The notes beneath the pieces were generated by a model, which saw nothing but the letters and a program-made list of their open reading frames with translations, ran no database searches and had not been told where the DNA came from. From positions 5,058,001-5,122,000 of the forward strand of contig NC_092577.1 in assembly GCF_037975245.1 (NCBI RefSeq): DNA of 64,000 nucleotides, given 5' to 3'. This DNA comes from Apostichopus japonicus (taxonomy: Eukaryota; Echinodermata; Holothuroidea; Aspidochirotida; Stichopodidae). How positions within the stretch are numbered: the stretch's first letter is position 1; every line of letters begins with the position of its first letter. This document shows, one piece after another, positions 45,498-58,589 of the stretch. The position numbers and the translations under genes are program-made.

Positions 45498-45622
45498 CCG
45501 ACGAGATGGGTACGTGTGGGTTACTTGAGGGGATGGACGCTGCCGGTTACAACTCCACTATATGTAAAGAAATCAGCGGCAAGCAAGTCGTGCTGCCAAT
45601 CGTAAAGTTTTGCGAAAAAGAT
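45498..45622 (+). CDS. KIF13: KIF13 exon 24
   Basis: Completes an alanine and reads DEMGTCGLLEGMDAAGYNST, ICKEISGKQVVLPIVKFCEK, D. It aligns with the NADD.S.....GP.ASG..S.L.KE.GSQFFYLPI.K..DDEV region of KIF13. Acceptor tctcacag, donor gtaagt, ending in phase 0. Confidence 0.92.
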
Positions 45623-46158
45623 GTAAGTAATATTATTCAACCTCAAGTTTTGTTTTGTTTTAAAAACATTCATTTGGATAAACTTATACAGGCCTGCCAA
45701 TCGGTATTTTGACATAGTCATTTAGTAACTTGCATCAAATTTGTCCTGCTTTACCTCTCTGTCAGTCATGTTGGAGTGATACAGTAGCCCGTTGCTTTGA
45801 TGGTGTGTTGGGTGACCAGAATGTAATCTTCTGAGCATCTATCAGCGTTCTTGTTTCTTTAAAGTTGAAGTAAACTAGAAAGCAATTGCGATAGCTTTAC
45901 AAAAAAAGTGGAAAAAAAGTAGTCGTTTGTGTTATTATCCAGTCTGACGTTTACTTAACTTATTCCCAGTTATGAAATGATTAAATTTCTCTTATTTTGA
46001 CATCTCGGGGGAGTGCGACACACTACGACGGCGGAAGTTGCAAGTATAAGTGGGGTCTTTTGGTGTTCTTATCGAAGCGAATCATTTCTGCCCTCGAGTC
46101 GGATAATCTCTCAATAACGATTCTTTCGGCGTATCCGTATCTTCTCCCCATCCTGTAG
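45623..46158 (+). other. Intron 24
   Basis: 536 bp, no repeat seen. Acceptor ccatcctgtag. Confidence 0.65.
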
Positions 46159-46428
46159 GTCTCGGCTATTGCATCTTGGGACTCGTCCCTCCACGACTCT
46201 GTCAACCTGAACCGTGTGACCAGTCAAGACGAGAGAATCTATCTGATCGTCAGGGCCGTGGTGCAGCTCAGTCATCCCGCATCCATGGAGCTGGTCCTCA
46301 GGAAGAGGATATGCTTGAACGTGTACAAGAAGCAGAGCTTTACCGAGTCGCTCAGGCGGAAGATGGGGAAAGTGGAACACATACAGATGTGTGGGGTGAC
46401 CTATGAGATTGTAGCTAATATACCAAAG
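46159..46428 (+). CDS. KIF13: KIF13 exon 25 (ASWDSS..RIYLIV..VQLSHPA)
   Basis: Reads VSAIASWDSSLHDSVNLNRV, TSQDERIYLIVRAVVQLSHP, ASMELVLRKRICLNVYKKQS, FTESLRRKMGKVEHIQMCGV, TYEIVANIPK. It matches KIF13 almost residue for residue: ASWDSSVHDS.HLNRVT...ERIYLIVK..VQLSHPA.MELVLRKRI..N.Y.KQSFT.SL. Bordered by ctgtag and gtaatc, phase 0 on both sides. Confidence 0.97.
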
Positions 46429-47051
46429 GTAATCATCGTTTTGGGGATTTACCTCCGTCATTTTGACTCAAAATTTGCCTGAATCTGATGGTTCAGTACC
46501 GGATGGTTCAACGTGAGGGATAACATACCTTAGAAGTACAACCTGTCACTGGTAATCCACCAAAATTCACACTAGGAATGATGAAATTAAACACAAATTT
46601 CAAAGAGAAGAAATGAAATATTACATGTGGAACACAAAAAATATTTGGGATTGAACCGAGTGGTTCGTAAATCTAGAAATAGTAGCAGCCACGTGGTTGT
46701 CATAGCATAGACCAGTTAGCAAGGAACCCAAGTGAACCCTATTGTTTTTGGAGGGCAGAGGTCATTTGAGGTCAAATTCTGGAAATCCTGGTAAACATTG
46801 TACCTGCAGTAGGGACCTTCGAGTTACCAGATTCCAAAAAGATGCAGCGAATCACAAGGTCGAACTTCAACGCATTGTGACATTTCTGGGTTATTTACTT
46901 CAAATTACAAACAATGCCATTGGTTTTCAGTTTTTGAAATTGATTGTTTACAGGTATGTGTACGTTAACATTTTTACATTTATTCTTTCTTTGATGCTTA
47001 TGTTTAACTTTTCTTTGGTTTTGTTTATTAAATGACTTTTTACCCTCCCAG
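46429..47051 (+). other. Intron 25
   Basis: 623 bp of ordinary intron. Acceptor ttaccctcccag. Confidence 0.65.
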
Positions 47052-47279
47052 GCCTCGGAAGACCCAGAGGACCGAGAATCATTAGCCCTGATGGCCGCCT
47101 CCGCCAACAATGAGAACGGTCTCTCGGGGGACGGCGAGACGTACATCGAGAAGTACACCAAGGGAGTATCGGCCGTGGAAAGTATTCTGGCTCTGGATAG
47201 GCTGAGGCAAGAAGTGATCATCAAAGAAAAATTAACCTCCAAGGGAAGGATGAGAAAGACCTCCAGCGTGCCAAACTTT
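47052..47279 (+). CDS. KIF13: KIF13 exon 26 (GETYIEKYTKGV block)
   Basis: Reads ASEDPEDRESLALMAASANN, ENGLSGDGETYIEKYTKGVS, AVESILALDRLRQEVIIKEK, LTSKGRMRKTSSVPNF. It aligns with ATE..EDRE.LALLAA....EG..DGETYIEKYTRGVL.VE.IL.LERLRQ.V..KE.L..K.R...S.S.PN. The basic RKTSS site is a plausible phosphorylation sequence by analogy with the RR.LSTPN region. Donor gtaagt. Confidence 0.96.
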
Positions 47280-48577
47280 GTAAGTTCATACCGGCTGGAT
47301 TCAACCGGTTGATAAAATGTACACGACGGTTAAGCCTGCCTATAGGAAAAAAGTCTTCAAGTATTCAGAAGTATTCAGAATTTGTTACTTGATAGCATAA
47401 ACTACCCCAAATACTGCCATGAGGATTCATCTATTAGCGCACCTAATTAATTGACCAGCCACCATATGATTGTAAACACAAATGCTCTAATGGCCAGCAC
47501 TACTTTTACTGTGTGTAAAGACAAGTTTGGCTTGACCACTGAAATAGTACACTGTGTGTTTAATCATGAATTTGTGCTGAGGAGCGTGTCAGTGTGGCTA
47601 GCATTACCAACCTCGGGTAGATATTCAATCTGTTTTTGACAGGGGACACAGGTGGTATATGCTATAGGCAGGGAAGATCGTAATGTAGTTTAAAAGCATT
47701 GCATTTAGTGATTTCATTAATTTGTCTGAATTTGAGTTCATGGGTTTCATTGCATTTTGGTTCATTGGATAGCATATATGGTGGAAGAATGTAGTATGGT
47801 TTGTATTGGTAATTACATACGTTGCTTGCGCTAACCATGACAATAAATATCACTCCATGCTGTTATCATGAATCATGTGTAAATTTGATAGAAATTTGCA
47901 GAAATATCAGTTGCAGCCAGGGCTAATTTTTTAAAGCATTTTTCTGGTTGTCTGGACAACGAGATCTTACTGTTTGGTTGTCTGAACAGCAAATTTGGTT
48001 GCCCCCAAAAATATAGCAAAATAGCAATGAGTGAACAATATGAATACTATAGGGAAGATGTGTAGGTTTGTTGAATAGAACAACAATATATGTACACTGT
48101 AGGGAAGATGTGTAGGTTTGGTGAATAGAACACCAATATATGTACACTGTAGGAGAGATGTGTAGGTTTGGTGAATAGAACACCGATATATGTACACTGT
48201 AGGAGAGATGTGTAGGTTTGGTGAAGAGAACAGCAATATGTACACTGTAGGAGAGATGTGTAGGTTTGGTGAATAGAACACCAATATATGTAAACTGTAG
48301 GAGAGATGTGTAGGTTTGGTGAATAGAACACCAATATATGTACACTGTAGGAGAAATGTGTAGGTTTGGTGAATAGAACACCGATATATGTACACTGTAG
48401 GAGAGATGTGTAGGTTTGGTGAATAGAACAGCAATATGTAGATGAAAATGAGAACTAGATTGTGAATGGTCTTCAGTGTCCCAGGGCATCAAAAACCTAT
48501 GAAAGCCAAAGAACTCAGAACAGTTGCACGATTAATAGCTGTTGCCATGTACGAGATCTTTTTTCTTCCGTGTTTAG
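47280..48577 (+). other. Intron 26
   Basis: Main content is the 54-bp minisatellite at 48036-48440. The rest is plain. Acceptor ccgtgtttag. Confidence 0.7.
48036..48440. repeat. 54-56 bp minisatellite, second locus, 7-8 units
   Basis: Units read ATGTACACTGTAGGAGAGAT GTGTAGGTTTGGTGAATAGA ACACCAATAT with very few differences. The core is the same as in the array at 7835-8170, but the units here are much more uniform. It gives long antisense frames of repeated FTKPTHLSYSVHI type that are not genes. Confidence 0.92.
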
Positions 48578-48643
48578 GGGACGGTCACGCGCGGAGTGGA
48601 ATCCAGCCCCTCTATAAATAGTCTTGTGGAGGAAGATTTTCGG
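48578..48643 (+). CDS. KIF13: KIF13 exon 27 (22 codons)
   Basis: Reads GTVTRGVESSPSINSLVEED, FR. It is a small Ser-rich exon after the conserved stalk, with acceptor cgtgtttag and donor gtaagt, both phase 0. Homology is weak here because the KIF13 tail diverges. Support comes from splice signals, frame and higher GC. Confidence 0.8.
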
Positions 48644-50387
48644 GTAAGTCTAACCAAAAAATCAGAAAAAGAAAATCAGAATTTTTTTTAAAGCTTTTTA
48701 AGTTGAGAATGGCTCGCTTGCAATAAATTATAAAAAAAACAATCAACTGACATAGTTACTTTGAGCTTTGCTTTAATCTCTGAAGGTGAAATGCGTATTT
48801 CGTGGGACAAGACATCCATCCAATTTCATGCTTGGTTTCAGTGAGCAAAATTTAATCTTTTAATATTTAATATGTAAAAACTTGCCTTCCCAGTGCAAAT
48901 GTGCCTTTTAAACATAGTCTAAATTTTGTTAGCTAATAAGTCAAGTAGTTAAAAAAAGAAAAATTAAATTGGTGCTAAATGTAAGCTTTTTCTTTTTTGA
49001 AACTTGGAGCTGTTTCTCAGGAAGTAAAGTTTAGAATAGCAAATAATCAAGATTTTTCTTAAATTTAACCAGTTTACGTTTATACTCAAGATGGCGGCAG
49101 TTTTGCAAGAGGGGGTTAGCAAAGACTAAAAAAAAGTGGTCGTAGTTAAACAAAACTTTTTGTAGATAGCGAAAATACTTCAGAGAATCAAGCTCTGAGA
49201 TATAACAGTTTTTATCTGTGAGGAGTTTTGTCCATTTGGTTCTCTTGTTTTGGTTATGAGTGGGTCCGTTTCAAAGCATCATATATGACGTATGATGATA
49301 GCCCCTGTGAACCTCATGCGACAGAGCTGTACAGCAATTTGTATCACCTTGACCGTTTATCTATGGTTGGGAAGATGAGAGAGATATCTTGCAGCCCAAG
49401 ATATGGGGTAAGGGGAGGGAGGAGGGGGGTTTGGAATGTTCTGTTAGTTAAATATTACATTACTATACAACTTGTATGGGGATGATATAGACTCATTTCA
49501 TCATGTAAGAGGGAGGGAGAGAAGAGGGAGGGGGGGTGGAGATTTTCAGAAACAAAATATGCCATCTGAACTTTTGTTTGAAGTCCTGTGACTTGACGAA
49601 ACTCATTCCACATTGGTACAAAAAACGTATCTCATCGCAATAAGTTGAGTGATTGGATGCAAAGACCGTCAAAACCGATCACTCTTTGAAAAAATTTATT
49701 TTTTCTCTTTTTCTCCCCACCTCTTCTGCTTTCGGAATTTTTGAACCGTTTGTTTATCGATGGTGTCGTTCCACTTGTGAAACTCGTTATTTTTTGACCG
49801 TTTTACGATCGATTGTGGATAAATTCCCCCCATTTCGTGTGTCCTCTGATGTGTGCATGCTCTGTGCTTGTGTTTTCTTGCTAATTTCTCTTATAATCTT
49901 TTATCGTTATATCATTTTTGCATTATTTCTCTCATCATTTATGCGCATGTAATTTTGCATGATGCATCGACTGGTCGTATTTATCCAACAGTTGCCTCCC
50001 TATGGGATGTTTTACTAACTAAATTTGAGGCTAAAAACTGAATGTTCAAAAAAAATAAAACTATGCCAAAAATGTAAATACGTTTATTTTGGAGAAAATG
50101 CAATTGACTGTCGTATGGTGCTTGCAAACAAATAGAAAGTGGAAGTTTGTCTGTTTTGTGAAGGTTAAAGTAGAAATGGCTTGATTTGTTATGTCCATTG
50201 TTTCAGAATCAATGGTAATGATTCTCATGAACCCCCCCCTCCCCCGCCCCTCCGCTTCACCTCATTGTACAATAGTTGCTTTAAATATCAGTTTTAATTT
50301 GGTTAACAGCCGCCATCTGCCATTGTCATGTTAATTTGCGGATGACCACATCCTCCTCTGTAACCCTCTGACCCCTTGCATTTGCAG
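48644..50387 (+). other. Intron 27
   Basis: Contains G-rich DNA (49406-49430, 49510-49540) and C-rich DNA (50230-50250). No coding exon found. Acceptor ttgcatttgcag. Confidence 0.65.
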
Positions 50388-50741
50388 ATACTCAGGTCTG
50401 AGAGTCTCCGTAACTTGAGCCCCGGCAGCTCCCCCATTAAAGCCCCTTATTCAGGCCTGACCCGCCCCCGGTCCCTGACATCTAATGACAATGTGTTTAT
50501 TGGCATGCCCGGTGAATTGCATAGCCCAGATCTGGGCCCCAGCATGTCACTTGCCGTGAGCCCCGGGCACGGTGGCCCAAAGGTGGCCCATTATCCAGGT
50601 AGCCCCACCGGAGGTCACAGGCAGGGGTCAAATACGTCGTCGTCAACCTTGAGGCCGGTCACGGAGGAAAACAACGGAGGAGGAGAGCTAAAACCAGCGG
50701 CCAGAGAGGTGCGTTGCGAAAACCCCCTGGAGACCGAGACG
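50388..50741 (+). CDS. KIF13: KIF13 exon 28 (Ser/Pro-rich tail)
   Basis: 118 codons beginning ILRSESLRNLSPGSSPIKAP and rich in S, P, G and N, with TRPRSLTS and LSPGSSP sites like proline-directed or basophilic kinase sites. Distinctly GC-rich compared with the flanks. Acceptor tttgcag, donor gtaagg at 50742. The frame runs on open 33 bases past the donor into a TAG at about 50784, so a read-through end there is a possible alternative. Confidence 0.85.
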
Positions 50742-50744
50742 GTA

Positions 50745-51150
50745 AGGCATGAAATAGTACACAGACAGAGGGACGGACAGATATAGAGACAGACAGGCAG
50801 ATGGACAGACAGATATAGAGACAGACAGACAGAGGGACAGACAGACAGATAGACAGATGTAGAGACAGATGGGCAGACAGATAGACAGACAGATATAGAC
50901 AGACAGACAGATAGACAGACAGATATAGAGACAGACAGACAGAGGGACAGACAGACAGATAGATAGACAGATATAGAGACAGACAGATAGACAGACATAT
51001 AGAGACAGACAGACAGAGGGACAGACAGACAGATAGATAGACAGATATAGAGACATACAGACAGAGGGACATACAGACAGATAGATAAACAGATAGATAG
51101 ACATACAGACAGAGGGACAGACAGATAGACAGACAGACAGACATTAGCAC
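50745..51150. repeat. (ACAG)n/(ATAG)n compound microsatellite
   Basis: About 400 bp of ACAGACAGACAG interrupted by GATAGATA, GGGACAGAC and ATATAGAGAC segments. It starts immediately after the exon 28 donor. Antisense frames full of LSVCLSVCLS are artefacts. Confidence 0.95.
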
Positions 51151-52019
51151 AGAGATACTTGTTCGTAGAGATATAGTGTAAACTAGCCTGTATCTGATCT
51201 CATAATGTAGTAGAAAGGTTTCAAAAGGAATGACTGAGTTTTTCATCCTCTGGTTGCCGAACATTAAACTTTACAGTGTAATATATTCTCCTGAAGTGTG
51301 TTTAATCTTGGAAGTGTTTCCAATTTGACCCTCTCAAAGCGATATCGTAGAGCCCCTATAATCCGTCTGTAAAATTTCGGAAATATCGCAAAAGCTTCCA
51401 AATTTTGTTTTTTTCTAACTTTTGATACTAACACTCGCTTCATTTGACGCTAATAGCCTTTCGATATTACCGCTCCGCTCTTGTGCAATTATTCGCCTCA
51501 TCGAGTAAAACATTTTGTTTGGCAAAATTATTAGCATTTTGTTGATCTTATGATATATGGTTTATTGTAAAACTAATAAAGTGACTTCCAAAAGCTGTAG
51601 AAAGCAGTAGAATTGATTTTTTTCAGCAAAGTTTAATTTTAAAATGTGGTGTATGCGTGCTTTTCAGTGGACTACCCCATAACGGTGTCCGTAGCTTAAT
51701 ACGCTGTTTGGTTTTGCTGTGAGTATTAACCACGGTATTGATTTATCAGCTCGGGAATGATCATTGTACAGGTGACAAAAGAAAGATTAACATTTCCTTC
51801 GCATATTAAAGGAAGCCGCTGTAAGAAAATGAATTATCATGAAAGAAAAAAACAGAAGAAACTAATCCATTGATATGTAATAGACAATGAATATTCATTA
51901 GAAACTGGTTTGTTATTTTAAAAATAGAAATTTTAATGAAAATGGATCCCTTTGAAGTTGTGACTGATCAAGTCTTGACAAAAGGAAAACAATGTTTGTA
52001 TCGTCCCTTTAAAGATAAC

Positions 52020-52285
52020 ATAAAATGTTATTTTTAGTTTGATTACTTAAATATATTATTTTTAGTTTAATTCCTTAAATAAGTTATCTTTGGTTTGATT
52101 CCTTAAATATGTTATTTTTGGATTTGATTCCTTAAATATGTTATTTTTAGTTCGATTCCTTAGATATGTTATTTTTAGATTTGATTCCTTAAATAAGTTA
52201 TTTCTGGTTTGATCCCTTAAATATGTTATTTTTGGTTTGATTCCTTAAATATGTTAGTTTTGGTTTGTTCCTTAAATATGTTAAA
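52020..52285. repeat. ~27-bp tandem repeat, 9-10 units
   Basis: TATGTTATTTTTGGTTTGAT TCCTTAAA repeats with small changes (AGTT, GGTT, AGATT) and ends just before AAAGGTGTATAACAGCC. Confidence 0.9.
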
Positions 52286-54789
52286 GGTGTATAACAGCCT
52301 CTTTATTCTAACAGCAATTCAATAGGCCAGTATATGGTTTGGATCTGGGTGGGATAATGTTGGGTTGGTGGGGGGGTGGGGGGTAGGCCTTGTGTCGTTA
52401 AACTAGAGAGCACCGTGTAAGATCCTTCATATTTGTATAGCTTTCTAACTGCGTCAGTTTTCCTGCACATTTTTACATGTCATGTTCTATGGTTACAGTC
52501 TATGTATGGTATAACGGTGTCTTCTGGAGGTCAAAGGTCATGTTGCCCTCCCCCATGTTATTTTATTATGCATGTGTCTTCTTGTCGTCGTGTTTTAATG
52601 TATTAATGTTTTGTATGCGTGCGTTGTATTCAGTCATTCGTCCTGCATCTGCCCGTTGCACCGGATATGCTCAGCCTCCATATGTTAACCGAGTAGATCG
52701 ACACGTTTGAACCGTGTATCAAGTATAAAGCTATCACAGCAGGTGAGAGCTGTGACAGGTGTGACAGGTATCTTCGTAAACCTGAAACAGAGAGAGCAGA
52801 GAACAAAACCCCGAATGATACCTTCTTGTTTTTTTTCCATTTTTTTTTTGGTAAGCTAGGAATGTTAGACCCTACATAAAGAAACGTTGTTCCTTAGTGA
52901 TGGTCAATTCAACAGAAGATTTGGCTTACATGTTGTTGGTTTTCCAATATCTTCACTGATAGCCTGTCCCGTTAGTCTTTGACGTTTTCACTGCAAGCCT
53001 GCTCTATGTAATTTATGTTGTAACCAGCCTTCGTTGCAGATGTTGTATGTGTCCTGTTAAGTGTTTTCCTTGTCGTGCCGAAAAATATATCTACACCGCC
53101 TGTTGTTGAGTTTCGTTTGATTTCTCGCGAGAAAATATTGTAAATGTGAGCCCTCCACCACCTATCTATCTACCAGAGATATAACTATTCGCTTCATTTT
53201 AAGTTTGAGTGGAGTCATTGCCAGTGGGATAATGTCCGACTGGGGTCGATTCACTTTATGAGGGGGAGGGGGGTGGAATAAAAGTAGGAGGAAGTTGTTG
53301 ACATCACATGACTCTAATTTACAACATTTGGAGGATAGGACGATGTCGTACTGTCCTGATTCATAAGGATTAATAAGGATTAATTTTATGATAATAATAA
53401 TTTATTTATATTATAATAAGGATTGATCGACTCGATATTAAATTTGACCCTACAGGAAAGCTGACCAGGGCCTAAGTTTCTGCCCTAATAGATGATGGAG
53501 ATATCAAGCCGGGGTATCGGTTGTGCAATAAACCTGCCTTGAGGGACTCATCGTCATGGCGATGCGTCTCGTTTTTATGAAGAGGAAGGAGTCGGCGAAG
53601 AAGGGAAACAACGGACGGCTGGGAGCAACGGACGGACAGGAGAGAGCCGGACAGACAGCAGAGAGACAGTTGGTGTGACAGCATAAGTCACTTGTGTTGT
53701 CTCAACGTCCCAACTGACGTCTCCGATTTAGTACGTCGACCGGGCGAATCAAGTTTTGACGTAGTCATTTTAACAACAGCAAAAAACAAGGCTCCTTTTC
53801 TATGACTTGAAAAATGGAGATGTTTTTTTTATTTCCTAAGTTTAATTAATACCTGTTTGAAATTATCGGAGCTAAATTTACTACGCCATCGTTTTTTAAA
53901 GAAAATGCACCTTGAAATGATGAAATGTAAAAGAATTAGAGGTAAAATTGCTTAGAGTTCAAATGCTCAGAGTTTAAGTGGAGCTTAAACTTGTTGTTTG
54001 ACAAAAAATGTGTTTTAAATAAAAATGGAGTATCTTAAACAAGTATAACGATGGGGCTCTTTCAGAAAATATGAGACAGGGAATGCCATATTACATATTA
54101 ATATTTCCATGTTCAAGTGGTAAATACTGTGTCTTTCTCCCTCACAAGAATTGTTGAAAGTTTTCAAAGGTTTTCACTCAATTTTTTGTTTTCTTGAACA
54201 ATTTACAAATGTCTTGTTTATTGTAAAACATAAAAACTGGAGGCAAATTCTGCAGAGTCATTCAGGTAGCAGTTATTAGCTAGTATTGTCTCCAAATATG
54301 CTAGAGAGTCATAAAATGGTCACACATGCTCAGACTCCAAGAGGCGGTCATGTGACCTCGTCAAAGCAGTTTTGAGCCGAAGACAAAGACAATACGTCTT
54401 TTGCTCGCCTTTTTAACCCCCTTTTGGGGATCATTTTGTAAGTTTGTCTCTGCAAGGAAACTTTTAATATTCTTCATATCGATGCCAGTACTGATGACCA
54501 ACTTTGAAAGAGCCTTTAGAAGAAGCATTAAGGCATTACCTTGAGGCACGATTGAATCCTCGCTGTGATACCTCGTGTTCGTTCTTTCGGCCAGCGATAG
54601 CAGGGAGTTGAATCACGCAAGACTATATCATGTTGATCTCATAAGTTCACAATTAGCAGACTTTTTCCTACATGGCATGGCATTTTCTTCTCCAAAATTA
54701 TGCGTTCATTTTGAAACCTTTTTTTGGTAGTTCCAAGACATGTATGAGATAGACAGTCAATGGATGTTCCCCATTTTAATCAACTCATT

Positions 54790-54845
54790 GAAATGATTTA
54801 ATTGATTGAATAATCAATCAGTCGATCAATCAATCAATCAGTCAA
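54790..54845. repeat. AATC-type microsatellite
   Basis: TTGATTGAATAATCAATCAG followed by several AATC/AGTC units. Short and degenerate. Confidence 0.7.
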
Positions 54846-56234
54846 TTGTAAAAAACAGATAATAGATTGCACAGTCTACTTCTGACACCACGTTGCTTCC
54901 AAACTGTTCCGTACCCATTAAATACTAACTTCATGTCTGAGTGATGATGTACTGTTATTGAGGTTAAACTGGTGTTGCCATAATGGCATATGCAACATTT
55001 TCCAGATCTAGCTTCTTCCAAGTTTATTTTGCTGCTGTTACTACTGCTACTACTACTACTGATTGGCATTTTCAATATGTCATAATTTGTGTCGGGTTCT
55101 CTTCTTAAATTTGAAAAGTTTGGGTTCTTTGTTTGCGGTCACAAAATCATAAAATAATGATAATATCATCTTTGAGGTCAAACAATCAATGGAATTGGTT
55201 TTTGAAGTCAAATTAGCAGTTCAGTTCAAGCGCATTTATTCCCTTATAATCCCTGTCTTGACATAATTATGTCGAATTGGATGAGAAGAAAATCAGAAAA
55301 TAATATAATAATCTTCTGAGAGGAGGCGGAGTGGAGTTAAAGCTTGAGTAGGCTCAGAACAAAACCCAAAGGTATTTGTGTTTGGTTTGATTGTCGATGA
55401 ACTTTCATAGTTTGATTCGTGATGGAGCCATTGTTTGTAATTAAGCATTTTCAAAACTTCAGCGATGGCTGAAATACGGTTCAAAATAAGATCACAAATG
55501 CCATTTGTGAAAATCACACCTCAAAACCCAAGCAGTTGTCCCTCAGAACTTTCAGCATGTATATTACAGGAGATTTCCATTCAGATAGGCTTATAAGAAT
55601 TCCTTGCAAAAACGTTTCAAATTTGGCAAAAATTTGATTTGATATTTTAGATTGCAGTGATTAAAAAAAAAAGCATGACATTCAAAATTAGGCTTCCGAA
55701 TAGTTTTTTTCTGATTACTTGTATGCAAAATTAGGTTAGGCTGTCTATAGAAAGCAAAAGTGTGGTAGGCTAGGTTATGTTTTGATAGCCTTGTGAAAAG
55801 CCTATTTTGTTGACCAGAGATACTAACCTGTAAACTCATCAAGTTTTTCTGGTTATTTAACTGAATTTGTCATTCCAACAAAAAAACAAAGGCGGCTTCA
55901 GAATAATGTCGAAGTTATGTTTATTCAGACGACTCCTCCGCTTTCTGGGTTGTATTGAATGAAACTGGGCTGTGACACCTGGTGCCAGGATATACAAGAG
56001 CCGGTTCCAATCCCCATGCTACTCAGTAATTTATTTGCGCTTTCAAAGTGTGTCGACAACTTTCTCAGCCAGTTATTTTTTTCCGATTTTTGATTGATAT
56101 GTATACTTTTATAAACTTTTTTTAATTTAATTTTTTTTTTTATATTTCATGAAAACTCGTGAATGTTCAAGTATGCGTAGGTATTCTATACCCTGCCATA
56201 CCAATTTGTCATTTTTGCGTATTAACCATGTTAT

Positions 56235-56500
56235 TTTATCTGTTACCTTTGCGTACCTATGCGTTTGTGTACGGTACCTATGCGTTTGTGCTCGGTACCT
56301 ATGCTTTTGTGATCGGTACCTATGCGTTTGTGCTCGGTACCTGTGCGTTTGTGCACGATACCCGTGCGCTTGTGTAAGGTACATGTACATTTGTTTACGG
56401 TACCTATGCGTTTGTGTAGGTACCCATGCGTTTGTGTACGGTACCCATGCGTTTGTGCTCCGTACCTATGCGTTTATGTACGGTACCTATGCGTTATCCT
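56235..56500. repeat. 21-22 bp minisatellite with a GGTACC in most units
   Basis: About twelve units of the type GCGTTTGTGTACGGTACCTAT. Variation is concentrated in the dinucleotide before GGTACC (AC, TC, AT). Confidence 0.9.
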
Positions 56501-57218
56501 TCTCATCATTTTACGATGTCAATCATACCACTGACAAGTAATAATTTGCAGTATCAAAAATAAACACAAAATGTTTCACCTAAAAAAGTTATGTGGACAT
56601 TTTGTCATTCTACCCAGCCATGCATGAAACATTGACATATACTTGGCTACTATTTAATATAACTAAGATGTGTTATCCAGTTATATCCTAGATAAATGCT
56701 ACTAAGCAGCAATTTATTAACCATTTTGTTTTAAGATAGGAGAACATTTTCTAACCCAAAAGTTTTTTAAAAATAAAAATAAAAAATAAAGGCATCATTG
56801 TAGCTTTAGCCAAAGTTTGAATTATATACCTACTTTTCATTGGCCCATGGTGCCAAATTGATTGACTTATTCTGTTATCTCTGCCCTGTATTGTTGTTAT
56901 CAGACTATCAAGTAAGATGCCACGATACTTTTGGCAAGTTCATCACCCAAAAATTTCTCACTAGTTTAAGGTCAAAGGAAGATATAACATGATCTTTTTT
57001 TTCCTCGCATTAGATCAGTTTATTAACACCTCAGTAGCTCGCAGGGACCAGTGTCCTAACAGGATCTGCTTTAGAGGCGAATAGAAGCGAAAACAAATTC
57101 GGTAGATATGAAGAGACACAGGTGATGGACAGACAGTTAAAATTGGACAAATGTAGCGATGAATATAGCAAAACGGGTCTTTATGGCTGTAACCTGTAAA
57201 TATGCAGTTTGATAGCAA

Positions 57219-57248
57219 CCCCCCCCCCCCCTCTCTCTCTCTCTCTTA
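57219..57248. repeat. Poly-C plus (CT)n tract
   Basis: Thirteen or so C residues run into nine CT units. Low complexity. Confidence 0.9.
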
Positions 57249-58589
57249 GGAACGAATTTTCAAGTGAAATCAACATATGACCAGGTAGAATGGTTTATGC
57301 ATTCTCTCTCCGAAAGTAAAGCTTTTTTGACTTTTTTGCTATGTTGACTTTTAACATTGACTGTATAAAAGTGTGTTTTTTTTTTTTTACATACAAGCTT
57401 TCCAGATGTGCTTGTTTTACTACATGCACAAGCTACGTGGTTCTTCTTCTTCTTCTTACCTTAACATGATGATGGAGTTGGGAGGTGACTAAACAGGAAA
57501 TTTGGTCTAACCTTTGACCCTAACCGGATATCAGAAGAAATGTGTGTGCTGTCAAACAGGTCGAATTTTGAGAATTTGGTGAGGGGAAAAAAAAAACTGC
57601 CGTAAAATTTTGGTTAAGAGGGAGTTCAAGTGGTCACGCTCAGATCAAAGTAAATAAATAAAAAAAAAAAATCAAAGTGTGTGTAACAAAGTGTGTGTAA
57701 CTTTCCAGAAAACAAAAAAGTTAAAAATTGTTTACTTTCAGTGACAGTTTGACTATTGTTGAGATAAGTCCCATCCGCCCCCTTTCTCTAAGAGGAGGTG
57801 GAGATCCTCGGCAGGATTTTCGTAATGTTACGTAATCGGTCAAAAAGATTGCTCCCAATCAGAAGAGTTTTAAAATTGTTACTTGTGCCGTGGAATGTTT
57901 GTATTTTGTGTGACATTTCTTTCTTTATTACTTTCTTTTTATTATCTACGATCAAATAATGAAACATTTACTTTTATTTATTATCAATATTAAAAAAACC
58001 GAGATTTGTAAGTACTTTTTTGCACAATTTATGCATGATTAATATTGCTAGCCAGGTAACTTGTATTACAAACATGCTTCAGTTCTAGATGATAGTATTC
58101 TTTATCCTAAATGATATATATATATATATGTATCTATATAATATGCTTATGTGTATATAAAGGTTACCATAGGAACATTATATAAATAATAAACGAATTG
58201 TATAAATAATGAAAGAGAAGAAAACATGTTTTATAAAATTGTCGGTAAGCTTAACAATTCCTCAGCTGAAATCTGTTTGATACTGCCGAGGCTGGCAGTG
58301 AAATTATTACTGATATACTGAACACAGTGGTGTGGATTAGGTTGAAGTAAGGGGTGGGGTGGGTAAGTGTGTGTGTGTGTGGGGGGGGTATGAGGAGGGG
58401 CACTTCATTGGTGCGTTAGCATATGGATCTGCTGTATTTTGCGAACAAAACTTTATGACAAAGGTGACCTATTATTCAATGCCCATTTCAGCAGTACTGT
58501 TAGTTATGGAAAGAATTGGGGATTTGAATTTTTGGGTGGATGTCTGGTTTTGATCTTTTCCTTACTGTATACAGGAAGCAGATTTGGTT

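Noticed and set aside
46111-46461. Antisense frame opposite exon 25
   Set aside because: The + strand of this segment is an almost invariant KIF13 block; the antisense frame is a by-product of its GC content.
47923-48492. 189-residue antisense frame with repeated FTKPTHLSYSVHI units
   Set aside because: It follows a 54-bp minisatellite whose period is a multiple of three. No start context or homology, and it lies in an intron of the KIF13 gene.
50615-51264. Antisense frames up to 201 residues of LSVCLSVCLS
   Set aside because: Produced by the ACAG/ATAG microsatellite following exon 28.
52634-52696. Possible alternative last exon (SFVLHLPVAPDMLSLHMLTE then stop) in phase with exon 28
   Set aside because: Acceptor gttgtattcag and phase would fit, but there is no homology, no polyadenylation signal that I could place just after it, and 20 codons is within chance.
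53472-53684. Open antisense frame and GC-richer patch near 53.5 kb
   Set aside because: No kinesin tail similarity in any frame and no convincing exon borders.
56149-56541. 130-residue frame of repeated YLCVCARYLC
   Set aside because: A translation of the 21-22 bp minisatellite with GGTACC.
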